Assembly: GCA_963669155.1 (NCBI GenBank)
Contig: OZ022588.1
Location: 10,800,067 to 10,864,066 of the forward strand
DNA from: Arbacia lixula
Taxonomy: Eukaryota > Echinodermata > Echinoidea > Arbacioida > Arbaciidae
DNA length: 64,000 nt
Direction: 5' to 3'
In this document: positions 1 through 13,100 of the stretch, piece by piece
How the letters are laid out: each line of letters starts with the position of its first letter
Position numbering within the stretch: the first letter of the stretch is position 1
Notes under the pieces: model-generated
Database searches by the model: none
What the model saw: the letters and a program-made list of their open reading frames with translations, nothing else
Told to the model about the DNA's origin: nothing
Program-made: the position numbers and the translations under genes

Positions 1-44
1 CACCGGCACAGGTGGGGGAGACTTGTGGCCCTCCCCTCCCCTGG

Positions 45-203
45 TCCCCGTAACATAAAGGTTTGCGATCAATTGCAAATTTGAAAGACGAATTCTGATT
101 GGTTACTGATCAATCTTCTGCACATAGAACGCATGTAACAGTGGTGTTGATTGGCCATTGCCATTTTGCGATTGATTGCAAACCTTCATGTTACGGAGCC
201 CAG
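45..203. mobile_element. short inverted-repeat (MITE-like) element
   Basis: GTAACATAAAGGTTTGCGAT near 48 is answered by its near reverse complement (GATTGCAAACCTTCATGTTAC) near 173-197. The arms are about 35 bp in a unit of about 160 bp with no coding capacity. The interior carries two GATTGG motifs. Confidence 0.65.
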
Positions 204-447
204 ATATGACACATGGGATATATCATACGAAAACCATATGCGATGCAAACATTTGTGGTAAGTTTTAAAAATGGTATTCCTACTTCTCCCCCCCTTCTCG
301 ATCAGAAGTGTGTGTCAATGTTAATGTGTGAATTTTAGTGTGTGAATTTTAGTGTGTGATTAACGTATGTGGGTAGGAATCGGGGAAACAAGGAGAAAGG
401 TTTATTAATGTATACAGTATATAAATAAAGATAGAAGACGGGGGGTG

Positions 448-448
<1 letters not shown>

Positions 449-478
<30 letters not shown>

Positions 479-481
479 AGA

Positions 482-557
<76 letters not shown>
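449..557. repeat. (GA)n microsatellite
   Basis: A nearly pure GA run with a few GGGA interruptions. It produces spurious Ser/Leu ORFs on the minus strand. Confidence 0.98.
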
Positions 558-560
<3 letters not shown>

Positions 561-1996
561 AGCCGAGAAAGAAATGGAACATGCAGAGAATGGGGGCAGG
601 AAAAGTGTCAACCCGGGAAACAAGTACACGGGCGACACGAGGTGAGAATGATTTCTGCAGAGTATGAACGTCCAAGTTCAACGTTTTCTTCTTTCTTTCC
701 TTTACCATCTGGGCTTCATTCCCAAATATAATCGAGTTAGAAACCACTGCTTGTATCTGCGATCCAGCCCATCTTTCACCTTGACCACAATTAGCACACT
801 CCCCTCTCTTCTACTGCGACTGTCAGCTAAACGAATATCACCCACTCTCTGGAAACAAGCAAGAAATAAGCGTAAAACCAAACATATTATGTGAATGGAG
901 GTTTACTACTGTTATTTATTCTACAGGTAAAACTCCTAACATGATTGAGACATGAAATTGATTCGCGAAAGAAAGAACAATCAACTATCAAGAAGAACAG
1001 TGATCAAACTAATAAAGTACCATGTCTTCACTCTTAGCACCTACTATCATTTTACGTAGCAAAATCGCGCATGCTTCGAATTAACCGAGTCATAATTGCT
1101 AATTAGAAGACCAAAACTATAAACACAAACGCATGTACATTCATTGTCATTAGGCATGTACATTTGAATGAATTATGCTTCACTGTATTCATTAAATTTA
1201 AGACATTGTTTTCGATAAACACTCACATTGGAGGGATATCGTTATCGTACTAATCGATACTGGTGTCGTCTTTTCTCTTCTTCTCTTCCTCCTCCTTTTT
1301 TCTTCTTTTTCTTCTCCTTTTTTTTTTTCTTTCTTTGGGTAATAACAAATGACTGAAGGGAATATAAAGAGGCTGTGCATGTTACAGTCTATTGAATATT
1401 CAATATGAATTTATGAGGATGTCTGTGATTTAAATGTGCATACAAAATACACTGTACAAGGTATTGAGAGCGCTGCCTGGATGTTCATAGTTGACTAAAA
1501 AGTTCCGGTAAATTATTCGGCGTTTTTATTTGCTTGTATTTTAAAATATATTTAATGTATTCGTTTAAGTCTTAAGTGTGATAACAGGGTGACTGCAGCG
1601 CATCAAACATGTCGGTTTATCTCATTCTTTAGTACTAGCATGTTTCTTGTCGTTCTTCTTCTCGTTTTCCAGCCTCTCCACTCTTCATATTTTTCTCACA
1701 AACGCGACAGAGTGAGCTAACTGTATTTGCTCACACCGCGTAAAGCAATAGATATTTCCCCCCCCTATCAAAACAGGATGGAGAAGGGAAGAGTGATGGA
1801 AAGATGGGAGGATTTTAGGAATACGTAGGAGTAATGTCATGCATGTCACGTCATGTCATGTGTGGGATGGAAGATGACAGGGAGAATGCCAAAAGGAAGA
1901 CAGGGAATGCGCGGACTGACAATCTATAAACTTACATCCAAGTATGTGACTCATCTGACTGGTGTGGGGAAGATGGTGGGCTTTTCACTCGGGGAC

Positions 1997-1998
<2 letters not shown>

Positions 1999-2056
<58 letters not shown>
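1999..2056. repeat. (GA)n microsatellite
   Basis: An almost pure GA run of about 58 bp. Confidence 0.97.
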
Positions 2057-2059
<3 letters not shown>

Positions 2060-2466
2060 CAAATTAAGTAGGGGTCAGGAAAGGGGATTTTAAGGCAAGT
2101 AAGCAGGTTAGTATGCTAAACAGAAGGAAAGGTAAATTGAAACCAATGACAGAAGCACATTACCTCTAGTCTGGGGGTTGAAGGATGCGCTAAGCATAGC
2201 TCACACAGGGGGAGGGGTGAAGATAGAGAGAGACGGGGGAAGAGGGGGGGGGGGAGGAGGGGGCAGGGGGTCCAGGCAAACTTCTCCAAGAGCTTCCTAA
2301 GTTCCTATCCACCATTCACACATCATAACATAAAGGGGAGAGGGGTGGGGTGGGGAAAATATTGTAAAAGCCTGGCAGGGTCCCCAGGAGAGATTCTGGA
2401 TAATTTGAGCACTGGTGATGAGGATGATTCCAGAAGGATGCAGAGGAGTTTAAACTTGTCAAGACT

Positions 2467-2484
2467 GAAGAGACAGAGAGAGAC

Positions 2485-2530
<46 letters not shown>

Positions 2531-2532
2531 GG
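2467..2532. repeat. (GA)n / GACA microsatellite
   Basis: A GAGACA-type run passing into GA, followed by G-rich sequence. Confidence 0.93.
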
Positions 2533-2789
2533 GGGGAAGGGGGGTGGGGGAGTGCCGATTTAGGCTGGGGTGAAAGGGGGCAAGTGAAGGCCCTATTATA
2601 TGTGAGAGGAGGAACAAGTCGAGGAGGAATGTGGGGGAGGGGAGCCGTAGTGAGGGGGTTTGACCGACGAGTTAGGCTGGGGGGCGAGAAAGGGGCTAGA
2701 CAGAACTCCATTATCTGTGAGGGGATGAGAGAGTTGTTAAAGGGGGGAGGGACGAGGGGTGTAGGGAAACCGTAACCTATCAAGAGTGA

Positions 2790-3930
2790 TAAGAGTCGTC
2801 ATTAGCCTTGGCGACGGTGAGTCTCATCCGACCGCTAGTGAGGAGCGCAAAGGTACCAGCAGCCACACGCTCCACACCACGGACAGAGCAGGAGCCGTCT
2901 CACAAACCTCACTCTCAGCCGCAGCCATGGTAACCACATCACAAGGGTGACGGTCGGAGGAGGGGGAGGGGTGGGAAGAGAGAAGGGAAGAAATGTTGGC
3001 ATATTAATTCAGTCTTAGGGTCGCATCTCCAAGCTAGAGCTGGGATGAAGAGCCGGAGTGAGCACGTAATCCGACGATTTGATTGCGCGCGTATCATTCC
3101 CCGTCGACCCTCCCGAATGTGACGTGTGTTTGCTGGTCGCAATCCGGCGCAAAACAAACTAGCACTGTAAGGGTATAAAGCATGTCAGCTTGGGCTTCCT
3201 CGGATCAGCCATCGTCAAGGTTGGGCAGCACTGAGGTAGCAGGGAACCCACTCAGCGGCAGGGGTAGGCTAAGACTCTCCGTGCTGCTCCCGGATCGGCC
3301 AGAGGAGGCGTCGTGACCTTCGGGGTTAATCCCCGTCACTCATTGGTTTCTGCCTGTCACCTGACCTCTATTCTCACTCGATGACTTAGACCCCCGCTGT
3401 CAGCACGGAGCGAGAACCCAATCCCAATCCCATGATGCCCTCTGCTGCTGCTGCTGACTTCTGGGGTTACGCTGATCCCGAGCCGTAAGACATCCCCCTG
3501 GCAGGGAGGACACCAGTGGGTCGGTCCGGGGTGGGACATTCATAAGGCTCCTTTCTCTCTCTCTCTCCCCGTTTCCCTCTCTCTCCTTGTTTCTCTCTCT
3601 CGTCCTGTTCTCTCTTTCTTCTAGCCCGCGTGTTGCTGACGATGATGTATCGTGCGGGCGATGGGAGCTGGCAAGCGATCGCTGGCACGGATTGCCAACT
3701 GCCAGCTCGCACAATGGAGTCACAGCCCGGGGAAATTAAATTAAGGTGCTCAGTGTTTTGGATGAAATGATCCCGACAAATTAGCCTTGGAGAATAAGGC
3801 AGCGCTCTCTTGAAGTCTTGGTGGTGCAGGATCCCGCTGGAGGCATTAACCCACCTCCGAGCTCCCAGCTCCGGCCGGCCAGACCCGCAGGCAGGAACAA
3901 CGCTGCCGGCCAGCAGGCCTGGTAGGCACA
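2790..3930. promoter_or_regulatory. GC-rich, CpG-containing island, possible promoter or 5' region
   Basis: This 1.1-kb stretch is clearly richer in GC and CpG than its flanks, with many CG dinucleotides and a CT run at 3553-3606. I found no convincing exon. It could be the promoter of a gene lying outside the window, or simply a GC-rich spacer. Confidence 0.25.
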
Positions 3931-5052
3931 TCAGCTGTTTACAACCAACGTAATCGACGACTTCAGGCCTTGAGGGGGCAATGGTGGGCTAGGGGTGGGG
4001 GGTTTACCCATCCATCACGGTAACCGTACAGGCAGTTGGGTCCAGACACTGACAAATTCACCACGCATCGTTTTCTGAGCTTTCGGTTCGCTTTATTATT
4101 ATGAGGTTTGTCCTCCTAACATTCATCTCTCAAACTGAATTATACAATGACACCATGATTGGGCTCTCAAGTTTTGTACCGGGGACCTGATACCCTTGAA
4201 CACAACTCATATCTCGGGATATTTATCCTACCACAAAAAAACAACATGTCATACCTTTGTGCTTCATGCCTTTGGTACACTAGCTAACACATTCTACGTA
4301 GCTTTTATATCATTACAGCTTGATGTATAGTGCTCAAAGTTGTACTTGAAAGTTGTAATCAAGTCATGGTTAGTCACTAAAGCTACCGTAATATAGCCAG
4401 CAGTAGATACACGTACAATATGTAAACCTGCATCAATGAAGCATAAGCATGTTTCAACGATTAACTCACAATAAACACACAAAATTATGTATTAAGCACG
4501 GTATGGCATAGCTCTTACAAAAAGTAATCACAGTAACTTAGAAATAGTCATAGTCCTATATAATCTGATCCCAGTTTTGCATCATTGTGACACCACCACA
4601 ACCACCACCTACATGTGCTAAAGTTTCTTTGAATGCTGCATTGCCCAGGGGTCTTAAACAGATTAACAAAACATAACTGCTGTAAATGATACATATATCA
4701 CGCATGTGCTATGTGAATTACAGAGTAGTACCCATGAGAAAACCCACAATCACCAAGCCAGAGCATTTCACTTGCGGGCTGCAGCGATGTAACAACCTTG
4801 GCTTAAGGGAGGTCAAAGGTCATTCTATGACTGTGCCGCGGCTAATCGTTTCTGCCGGCGTCTATCACTACGGCTCGTTATCAGCCCAGACCCCTAATCC
4901 GTGCCTACTTAATTGCCCCATTGCAATCCTATCCCGGACCTCAGCCAGGTTCAGTCATACGGCGGATGCTGCAGTCGTCAAACAGTCGTTATTTAACCCT
5001 ATAGTGCATAGTGACTACAGTCAGGGACTCTTGCTTACATCTCTCATTATCA

Positions 5053-5211
5053 GGGCCCCGTTGCATAAAATTTTTCATTAATGGCAACTCTGCCATCAAT
5101 GGTATTTACCATGGTAACATCACTTGACAGCCAATCAAATTCAAAGCTTCCAGAGAAATTGCCATTGGTAGGAAAGTTGTCATCAATGGCAGGTTTTATA
5201 CGACATGGCCC
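5053..5211. mobile_element. TTGCATAAAACTTACC foldback MITE, copy 1
   Basis: It starts GGGCCCCGTTGCATAAAATT and ends in the diverged inverse TTTTATACGACATGGCCC. The interior has the family's CCATGGTAACATCACTTGAC and AGCCAATCAAATTCAA blocks. Confidence 0.85.
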
Positions 5212-5236
5212 TGGACATCATTGTTATTGTAGACCT

Positions 5237-5328
5237 GGGTCCCGTTGCATAAAACTTACCATTGATGGTAACTTTGCCATCAATTGCAACTGCTATGGAA
5301 ACCTTGCTTTTTTATACAACAGGGCCCT
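5237..5328. mobile_element. foldback MITE, copy 2, internally deleted
   Basis: Both ends are present (GGGTCCCGTTGCATAAAACT and ACAACAGGGCCC) but the middle is missing, leaving about 92 bp. Confidence 0.8.
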
Positions 5329-6498
5329 TAACAAATCAAAGGAAACACTCTCCCCTAGATCCCATAGGTCTTGTTACATTTTGTTACATTTGAAACGAAC
5401 ACAATCTTGATTGTTTAAAATTATGATCATTTACACTTTTACAACTACATGGCCTGTACTGGGTCTACTCTTACCTCAGCAATAGCTTGTCATAGTTGTG
5501 CTGAATGCATGTATATAGTGACCCCCAAAACCTGTCATTGGTGCAGTAAACATCTGTGACACTGACCGGTGACCTTTGACCTTCAGTGGAAATACAACTA
5601 GAAATCTCAAGTTGAGTGATCGTTTATGAAATACCATGTCAACAACACCTGTGTGTGATTCAATTCTTGTCTCTGTAATACTTACAAACCAAATTTTACA
5701 AACCAAATATCAAATTAATTCACATGTACATAATTCAGTTAATTTCAACAGTATAAATTTACAATAGTTAAATGTACAATCTACACCAGTATTTACAAAT
5801 TCTGTGCATATTAAAAAGATTAAGTTAAGTGTATTTGTCATATTAGCACCTAATCCAATATATTCATGACTACTGACCTTTCTCTGAGATTAAAATAGGA
5901 AATTCTGCTACTGTCTTCAATGTGTACATTGATTTCTAGAAGCAGTATTTTAGATTAAACATGTCAAACATGTGTGTTTCTATTGTTCAAAAGTGAAGGA
6001 ATTATTTTCTGCTTAGTGTAATGCCTTGTATCACTTGAGGTTCATTATCACAATTATCCATAATGGATTCAACATGTATGTTTCTTCATCTTCTCAAAAC
6101 CACATCGTGCATGTCTATGTCTATAATATACATACATTTACCCCCAAAATGAATATATACAACCGGCTCCAGAACTCCTTCACCCATTTTTTTTTGTATT
6201 TGCGTGATAATTCATATACTTACTTTCAAACATATGCATTATTTGAAACCCATATTTACAAATCCATAATTTGGATCACCCCTTGTGACCGAAACATCAT
6301 TAGTATCATGTCATATTTACAAATTTACAGACTTTCATTTTCAAATTTTGTGAAATTAGTTTTGATGACAATCTAAACATTTCTGAAACTTCTGCATCTT
6401 CTGGTACTGTCCATTTCCTGAGTGGAACTAAACCTAAATTTGTGTCACATTCTCAAAAGCTTCCCTTTTTATGCAAGACAAACATGTCTTTGCTTCAT

Positions 6499-6650
6499 TT
6501 TATTGCCATGGAGAAATGAGTTTTGGGGCAAACTGTTTATTTGGGGGGGGGGGGGGCATTTCCCCTCACTTTAACTCCCCCCCCCTTCTTTTCCCTAGTG
6601 GCCACATAGGCTCCCTAAACATGTTAATCATTGGCAGTGAAGAGTTTATT
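6499..6650 (-). terminator. candidate KIF14 poly(A) signals
   Basis: Three minus-strand AATAAA hexamers lie downstream of the KIF14 stop: 6645-6650, 6536-6541 and 6499-6504. The first is about 160 bases past the stop and is the likeliest. A C/G run at 6543-6556 lies between them. Confidence 0.4.
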
Positions 6651-6809
6651 GGAATTTCTTTGGATATGGCCAACACCCTAGGACAAATACAGTGCAACAC
6701 AGAGTATAAATTGCCTATTGGACTAAGAGAGCCAACCCTCTCAGTACCTTCCATCAAAAGTCCCATGTCAATAACAACATAGAATATCGCCTTTCTGGGA
6801 CTGAGAGAG

Positions 6810-7192
6810 TTAACTTGTGTCAGAGGTATCAGAGGAGGCGTACTTGTAGAAGAAAGCTTTCCTATTGAGATGCTCGGCAAACCTGACGTGCTTGCTGCGC
6901 CGCGCCCCGTCCTCTGCCTGCGCGCTGCTGATTCGTGACTGCCTCACGGTGACGCGGATGTAGTCCTGTAGCGCCCTCACATGACTCACGAGCTGCCTGC
7001 TGGCCAGACGTACCAGGTCCCCGGGCCGGCTCGGCCCATTGGAGCTGGAGCTGATGGAGGCGTTGGAGAGCGTGGAGGAGTCTCCATGGTTATTGAGGAG
7101 GTCAGTGGTGGAGGCGGCCTGGGGGAGACGGTTGGCCACTGAGAGCAGGGCGTCGGTTGGTAGGCGGAGCCTCAAGGGGTCAAAGTCGCCAC
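6810..7192 (-). CDS. KIF14: KIF14 exon 26: last coding exon and stop
   Basis: The acceptor is CCCTCTCAG and the stop is TAA at 6810-6812. It codes the last 127 residues: a serine-rich stretch, [20 protein letters not shown], then basic [23 protein letters not shown] resembles a PP1-docking RVxF motif; that is only a guess. Confidence 0.82.
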
Positions 7193-10100
7193 CTGAGAGG
7201 GGGGGTAGACAGGATCACATGCTGCAATTATTGGAGATATTCAATCTTTTGTATTCAAGAAAGCTTCATTTGCATCTCGGCTCAAGAGCTACAAGCATGG
7301 ATGTCAACTGCATTTTCGCAGACAGCCTATCTCACTCTTTGAGATGAGCCTATATTTATGCACATACTATTGATACTACATAAGTAATGCCAGAGTATGA
7401 GCAACTCAAATCACACCTCACAAGCCATCGGCTTTCTGGTGATGCCTTATTTTCATTGTTCATAAAAGTTGTTTATTTTTGTTTGTTAAATGAATAAAGA
7501 ATTGAACTTCAGTGAGCCAAGGTCTGGATTCATGGTCTTGCCTGAGGACTTCTGAGGCTAGGAACCAGATGTAAACCAGGGCCCCGTTGGATAAAACTTA
7601 CCTGTACCATTAATGGTAACTTTGCTCTCAATGGCAACTTCATTGAAAACCTTGAGTTTGATTGGCTGTTGAGCAATGTTACCATGGTAGTTACCATTGA
7701 TGACAGAGTTACCATTAATGGTAAGTGTTATGCAACAGGGCCCATATGAGCACTGAAATACTACTAGTCTGATGTAGGCCTATTGCACCAGTGCAAGAAG
7801 TTCCAGGGCCCTGTTGCATAAAACTTACCATCGATGGTAACTTTTTTTGTGGTAACACTAACAGATTACTCTTGCCGGTTTGTCTTGAGACTGCGAGGAG
7901 CTGCGAAAAGCTCTTGGCGGATTACGTCAACAGACTGGACTCAGACCAAACAATTTACAAGAGAGCATAAACGTCTCGTGAATCAAAGTATCCTCTTCTT
8001 AAAACTGAACGTCTGATTGTAAATCGGATGATGAGCTGCTACCACAGAATGAAAGGGAAGATGGATCAATGGTGGGGCTCTCTGGCACAAAGTGGAATAA
8101 CAGCGTGACAGACAGACAGACAGATAGATAGATAGACGGACAAACGGACAACTCGTATCCTCAATGGATTTGGCAGATGGATTGATGGCCGGAGAGGGAG
8201 CAGGCAGCAATGAGATGTCACTCAAATCTCATATTCCGCATTCAAGCCGCGACACTGATTGACGGGCAGCTAAACAGCGGCCGACGTGCGGGCCGCTATG
8301 CCTTTCACGCTCCCAAGAATCTGGTGTGGGGGACGATGGGATGGTATGGATGGAGCGTACCATTTACAGATAGGGGGGGGGGGGGAGCCTGGTAAAAGAG
8401 CGCAGACGGATGATGATGATGAGCGCTTTGACGCAAGCCGGAGTAATTTGAGTGGGTAGGCGGGATTACTAATCCAGAAGCAAGAGCATTGCAAGACTGT
8501 CAGAAGGAAACTGTACAAACAGATCATGTCGCTCTCTCCCCCTACTTAAATTACACCGGCCTATTAGTAGTACGAGGTAGTGATGGCACGTACACAAACA
8601 GCAAAACACTGTCCTCCTAGTGCAATGTTACCTATGTCACCCATCCACCAGAGTGCAGACCGTTGTATCATCTAACATTGCACGTGATGTATACCCCACA
8701 GATGCCAGTGCAATCGCATTACAGAGCCTGTTGCTACGCACTTAAGGCCTAAAATATGGGCAAAACCAATTGTGTGAGGGCCTGGATTCTGTGGGGGTTT
8801 TTTTGGTCTCATTTAAACATGGCCTTCATTTTTTTACCAGATAGATAATGCAGTGTTTATTATCAGTGAAGGTTTACTGAAAATCTGGCAAAGTAAAATA
8901 AAGTTGTGGTTGTCTGAAATTTTGATTGTGTGATGTCACGTGCGAGGTGCTCTCCCATATGTTGTGTACCAATTTTTGAAAATGTTGATTTTTCTCAAAA
9001 GAATGTGCATCATTTTACTTGTGCATTTGATACATCTTTAGAAACAAGTTTTTACACACATAAATCCTTCATAAAAAAACAGAAAAAGAGCAATTTATGG
9101 AATCATACGCGCACAACATATGGAAGAGCACCTCGCATGTGATGCCACAAAATTGAAATTTTGAAAGATCATAACTATATCATCCTTTGACAGATTCTCG
9201 TGAAACCTTCACTTATATGTTTCTTTCATGTGCCTGCTTTTATTGAAACAAAAATAATTTCAGGGTGAACCATCCCTCCAAACAATATGACCCCCTATGA
9301 TACCATAAATACTGAGAACTCCTGTAGATAGTAAATTGACAATGTGGAATATGGTTCAAGGTGTTGATTTTGTATCAGTCTTGAATTGTGGCCAAGTCAA
9401 CTATTCACTCCTCCGCCCGCCTCCCCTCCTTCCCTCCCCCCCCCTCCCCCCCACCGCAGGTAAATATCTCCCTCACCTGTCCATCCAGCTACAACCCCGT
9501 CATACAGCTCCCTGACGTGGGCTCCCAGGTCGTGCACCTCCCCAGACAGGCCCAAGCAGCGGGCGTAGCCACGGCTGTAGTAGCCGGAGGGGCGCTGGGT
9601 GGAGGCATCCCCCTCCACCGTGCTGGCTAGCTCCAGCTGAGCCTCCTGGGCCTTGTGCAGCAGGATCTTGGCCGAGGTGGAGATGGAGAGGGTCAGGTCC
9701 ACTGGCTTCTTCAGCTCCTGGTGGAGGAGACAAGATGAAATTAATCTCGTTGAGTAACTTGTTTTTCAATAACTGATGAAAAGAAACATTAAAAAACATC
9801 ACATTTCCAAAGCCATTCAAACATACACAGAGCTACCAACATTGAAATTCAACAATCAGGAAGATTTTAGGAAATTTCATCAGAAATCAGGGAGATGTCC
9901 ATCAATTGCATATAACCTATTGACAATAATTTATCAATAATCAGGGAGATTTGGTGATGTGATGAAATCCAGTCCAGTAATATTGCTCTATTTTCAGGGA
10001 GTCTCCTGCAAAATCAGGGAGACTTGGCAGCTCTGCATACATGTAAACAATGTATTGACAGGCATGTATCCATAATATCAATGCATTACCACTGTCTAGG

Positions 10101-13100
10101 GCCCGTTGCATAAAACTTACCATCAACCCTTACTGTGCCAGATAAAATGCAGCTCTATGGAATTTGAGTGAATTAATTAAGAACAAATCTATACACGAGG
10201 CATATTAGGAGTTAATGGTAACTCTGCCATCACTGATAACTACCATGGTAACACAGCTTAACAGCCAATGAAATTCAATGTTTCAATAGAAACTGCCATT
10301 GGTAGCAAAGATACCATCAATGGAAAGTTTTATGCAATGGTGCCCTGGTGAGATACTATTTTACGAAAGAAAAAGAAGTCAGAATTTAGATTCAAGGGCC
10401 CCACTGCATAAAACTTACCATCAATGGTAACTCTGTATTATTCAATGGTAACTGCCATGGAAACCTCACTTAACAATCAAATTCAAGGTTTCCATAAAGG
10501 TTGCAAAGTTACCATCATTGATACGTTTTATGCAACAGGGCTAAGAACTAGAAGAGAGAGGTTGCAGCACTTGGCTAAATGAAGCATCCATCAACAAATC
10601 AGGAAATTTGATTGTATTAGTGCCATGATGCCATAGGGACCTCTCAAATCCCTGGATATGTTCAGCAGCAGTTAGGACAACTAAGGCTGCTCTCACTACC
10701 ACGCTAAAAGGAGGCAAGTCATGTAAGATGATTTTACTGCATATTATTAAACATTTGCCTATAATGTACAGTTTATTTTAAATGAAAGGGCTTTCCAGGG
10801 TTATTTCAATTGGAAAAGAATTAACAAGTGTCAGGTTTACTTCCAGCCTTTTCACATTCATTTACAGCAAAGGAGTATCCTTATATTGGGTGTAAGCTTC
10901 GGTTTATTTTCTAATTTTAAGCATTTATATTTTGAACGCATATCAATTAATAAAACTTTATACTGTGTCAAAATGCCTGCTTCAAGAAAAAATATGCACA
11001 TCATTACTAGAACAGTTACCAAGCTTTAATACAGCCTCTTCATTAAATTTTCTATAATTTTCTTGTGATTAATTTTTATGGTTATTTGAAAGTTGATTAC
11101 AGCTTTGGAAGCTATTAAAAGGACAAGAAGAAAAGAAGCCATGTTCAACAGAAGTAATAAGTAGATTTGATTGATCTGTTGCTTACGTCCTATTAATCTA
11201 TGTCTGGACACATGACACTTTGAGGTCATGTGGACTGGTGATTGGTCTGTGAGTCTGACCCACTTCTGATCACACTGGGGCTGGGGGTTCTAGTCTGCGG
11301 AGTGTGTGAGCATAGACTTAGCACTGCTTCACATCTATGTCTGAATACATAGACTAAGCCCTCTTACTAGGAACAGGGCTTAGATTATGTTTCCAGACTT
11401 AGCTGTTTCCAGAAATAGTTGTGAAATAGTCTGTGCGTCTGACCCACTTCTGATCACACTGGGGCTGGGGGTTCTAGTCTGTGGAGTGTGTGAGCACAAC
11501 ACACAGACTTAGCACTGCTTCATATCTATGTCTGGACACAGAGACTAAGCCCTCTTACTAGGAGCAGTGCTTAGATATTTCCAGACTTAGCTGTTTCCAG
11601 AAATAGTTGTGAAATAGTCTGAGTGTCTGACCCACTTCTGATCACACTGGGGCTGGGGGTTCTAGTCTGCGGAGTTTGTGAGCACAACACACAGACTTAG
11701 CACTGCTTCACATCTATGTCTGAATACACAGACTAAGCCCTCTTCCTTGGAACGGGGCTTAGATTATGTTTCCAGACTTAGCTGTTTCCAGAAATAGTTG
11801 TGAAATAGTCTGAGCATCTGACCCGCTTCTGACCAAACTGGGGCTGGGGGTTCTAGTCTGTGGAGTGTATGAGCATAACACACAGACTTAGCACTGCTTC
11901 ACATCTATGTCTGAATACATAGACTAAGCCCTCTCCCTTGGAGCAGGGCTTAGAATATGTTTCCAGACTTAGCTTTTTCCAAAAATAGTTGTGAAACTGT
12001 TTCTGGCCCATGGATTACACTGAGCATACTACACTCAATCATATGGAGTGCTATATGAATGAAGGTATTGTATTGTACTTTAATATTGCACTTTTTCCAA
12101 CCTTCTGGTTCCATTTGCAGACATAAGACAACTAAGAATATACACGCAAGTTCTGTTACCTGCTTACCAATGAGGAGTATCTGAATTTAAAAAAATAATT
12201 CAAGTATATTCAAATCCCCCCCCCCCCAAAAAAAGGAAAAAAGTGGGAAAGTGATGCATTCTAAATATCTGACAAAATCACTGTGCTACCTCCCTTTCAT
12301 TTCATGGAAAATCTAAAGCCTACATGGTACACAAAATCAGAAGACTTCCCACCCAGAATGTCTACACAGTACACATACGTGTACTATCTATGTTCACAAG
12401 AGTGGATGCCAATAGGGCACGGCACGGGCTGCACAAACCAATTAGCACCTTGCGAATCAATCCCACTAGGGGTGGCCTGAACTATGAATCCATGCCGCCG
12501 CCGCCTAACTTTGTATAACGCGTCCTCAGAAAACTATTTGCCGCAGTCTTTCTCTCATGTGAACTAGAAATATGATGAGCCCGCCAGGCAGCTGGTGTAA
12601 TGAGCTTGGCCGCACTGCCTGGGATTGTTAACACTCTCAACGAAATGAGCAAAGGCCTGTTCACACAAGCCACCTGTATTTGTTCAAATTAACTTACTAC
12701 ACGAAGAGCAAGTAGTTTGGAAGGTGTGTCCAGAAAATTTAATTTGTAGGTGTTTTTTTGGTCGGTTATAATAGTCTTGCAGATTATCCCATGCGGCTTA
12801 TATTTAATATGATTCACAACAAAAAATTGTGTGAATGGTGCTAAATCTGTAGGGTAGATTGCGTTCTTTTGCCAGAAACAGTGTGAATCCCTCAATGAGA
12901 GGGGCAAGGTTTATAAAATAAATTAACACCATTATTTTTGTGGATCTCTGGAGCCAAACTGTAAATAATTTAACACTTTGGGATCCGCGTCAAGATCTTG
13001 GAACCCAAAGTAAAATTTGACAGCAACTACAGTGTAATAATAAATAATGATATGGTATATCATTTCACAAGGGTAGCCTCATCTGCGAGAATACTGCTTT

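Larger units (their letters stand above)
1..6498. other. intergenic region 3' of KIF14
   Basis: No coding exon can be supported. The region holds an inverted-repeat element (45-203), GA microsatellites, a GC-rich island (about 2790-3930) and two MITE copies (5053-5328). About 560-1980 and 3960-5040 show nothing recognisable beyond AT-rich sequence and a pyrimidine tract at 1270-1340. Confidence 0.6.
7193..9476 (-). other. KIF14 intron 25
   Basis: A 2.3-kb intron. It holds MITE copies (7579-7743, 7806-7845), a GACA/GATA run near 8108-8140, a G run at 8372-8384 and a foldback element (about 8840-9282). A C-rich pyrimidine run lies at 9412-9452, just inside the donor of exon 25. Confidence 0.75.

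Noticed and set aside
349-747. 132-residue minus-strand ORF
   Set aside because: Its core is the GA microsatellite read as Ser-Leu; flanks show no protein-like composition.
3467-3931. 154-residue minus-strand ORF in the GC-rich island
   Set aside because: Basic low-complexity Arg/Glu tail from a CT run; the rest has no motif and no convincing splice borders.
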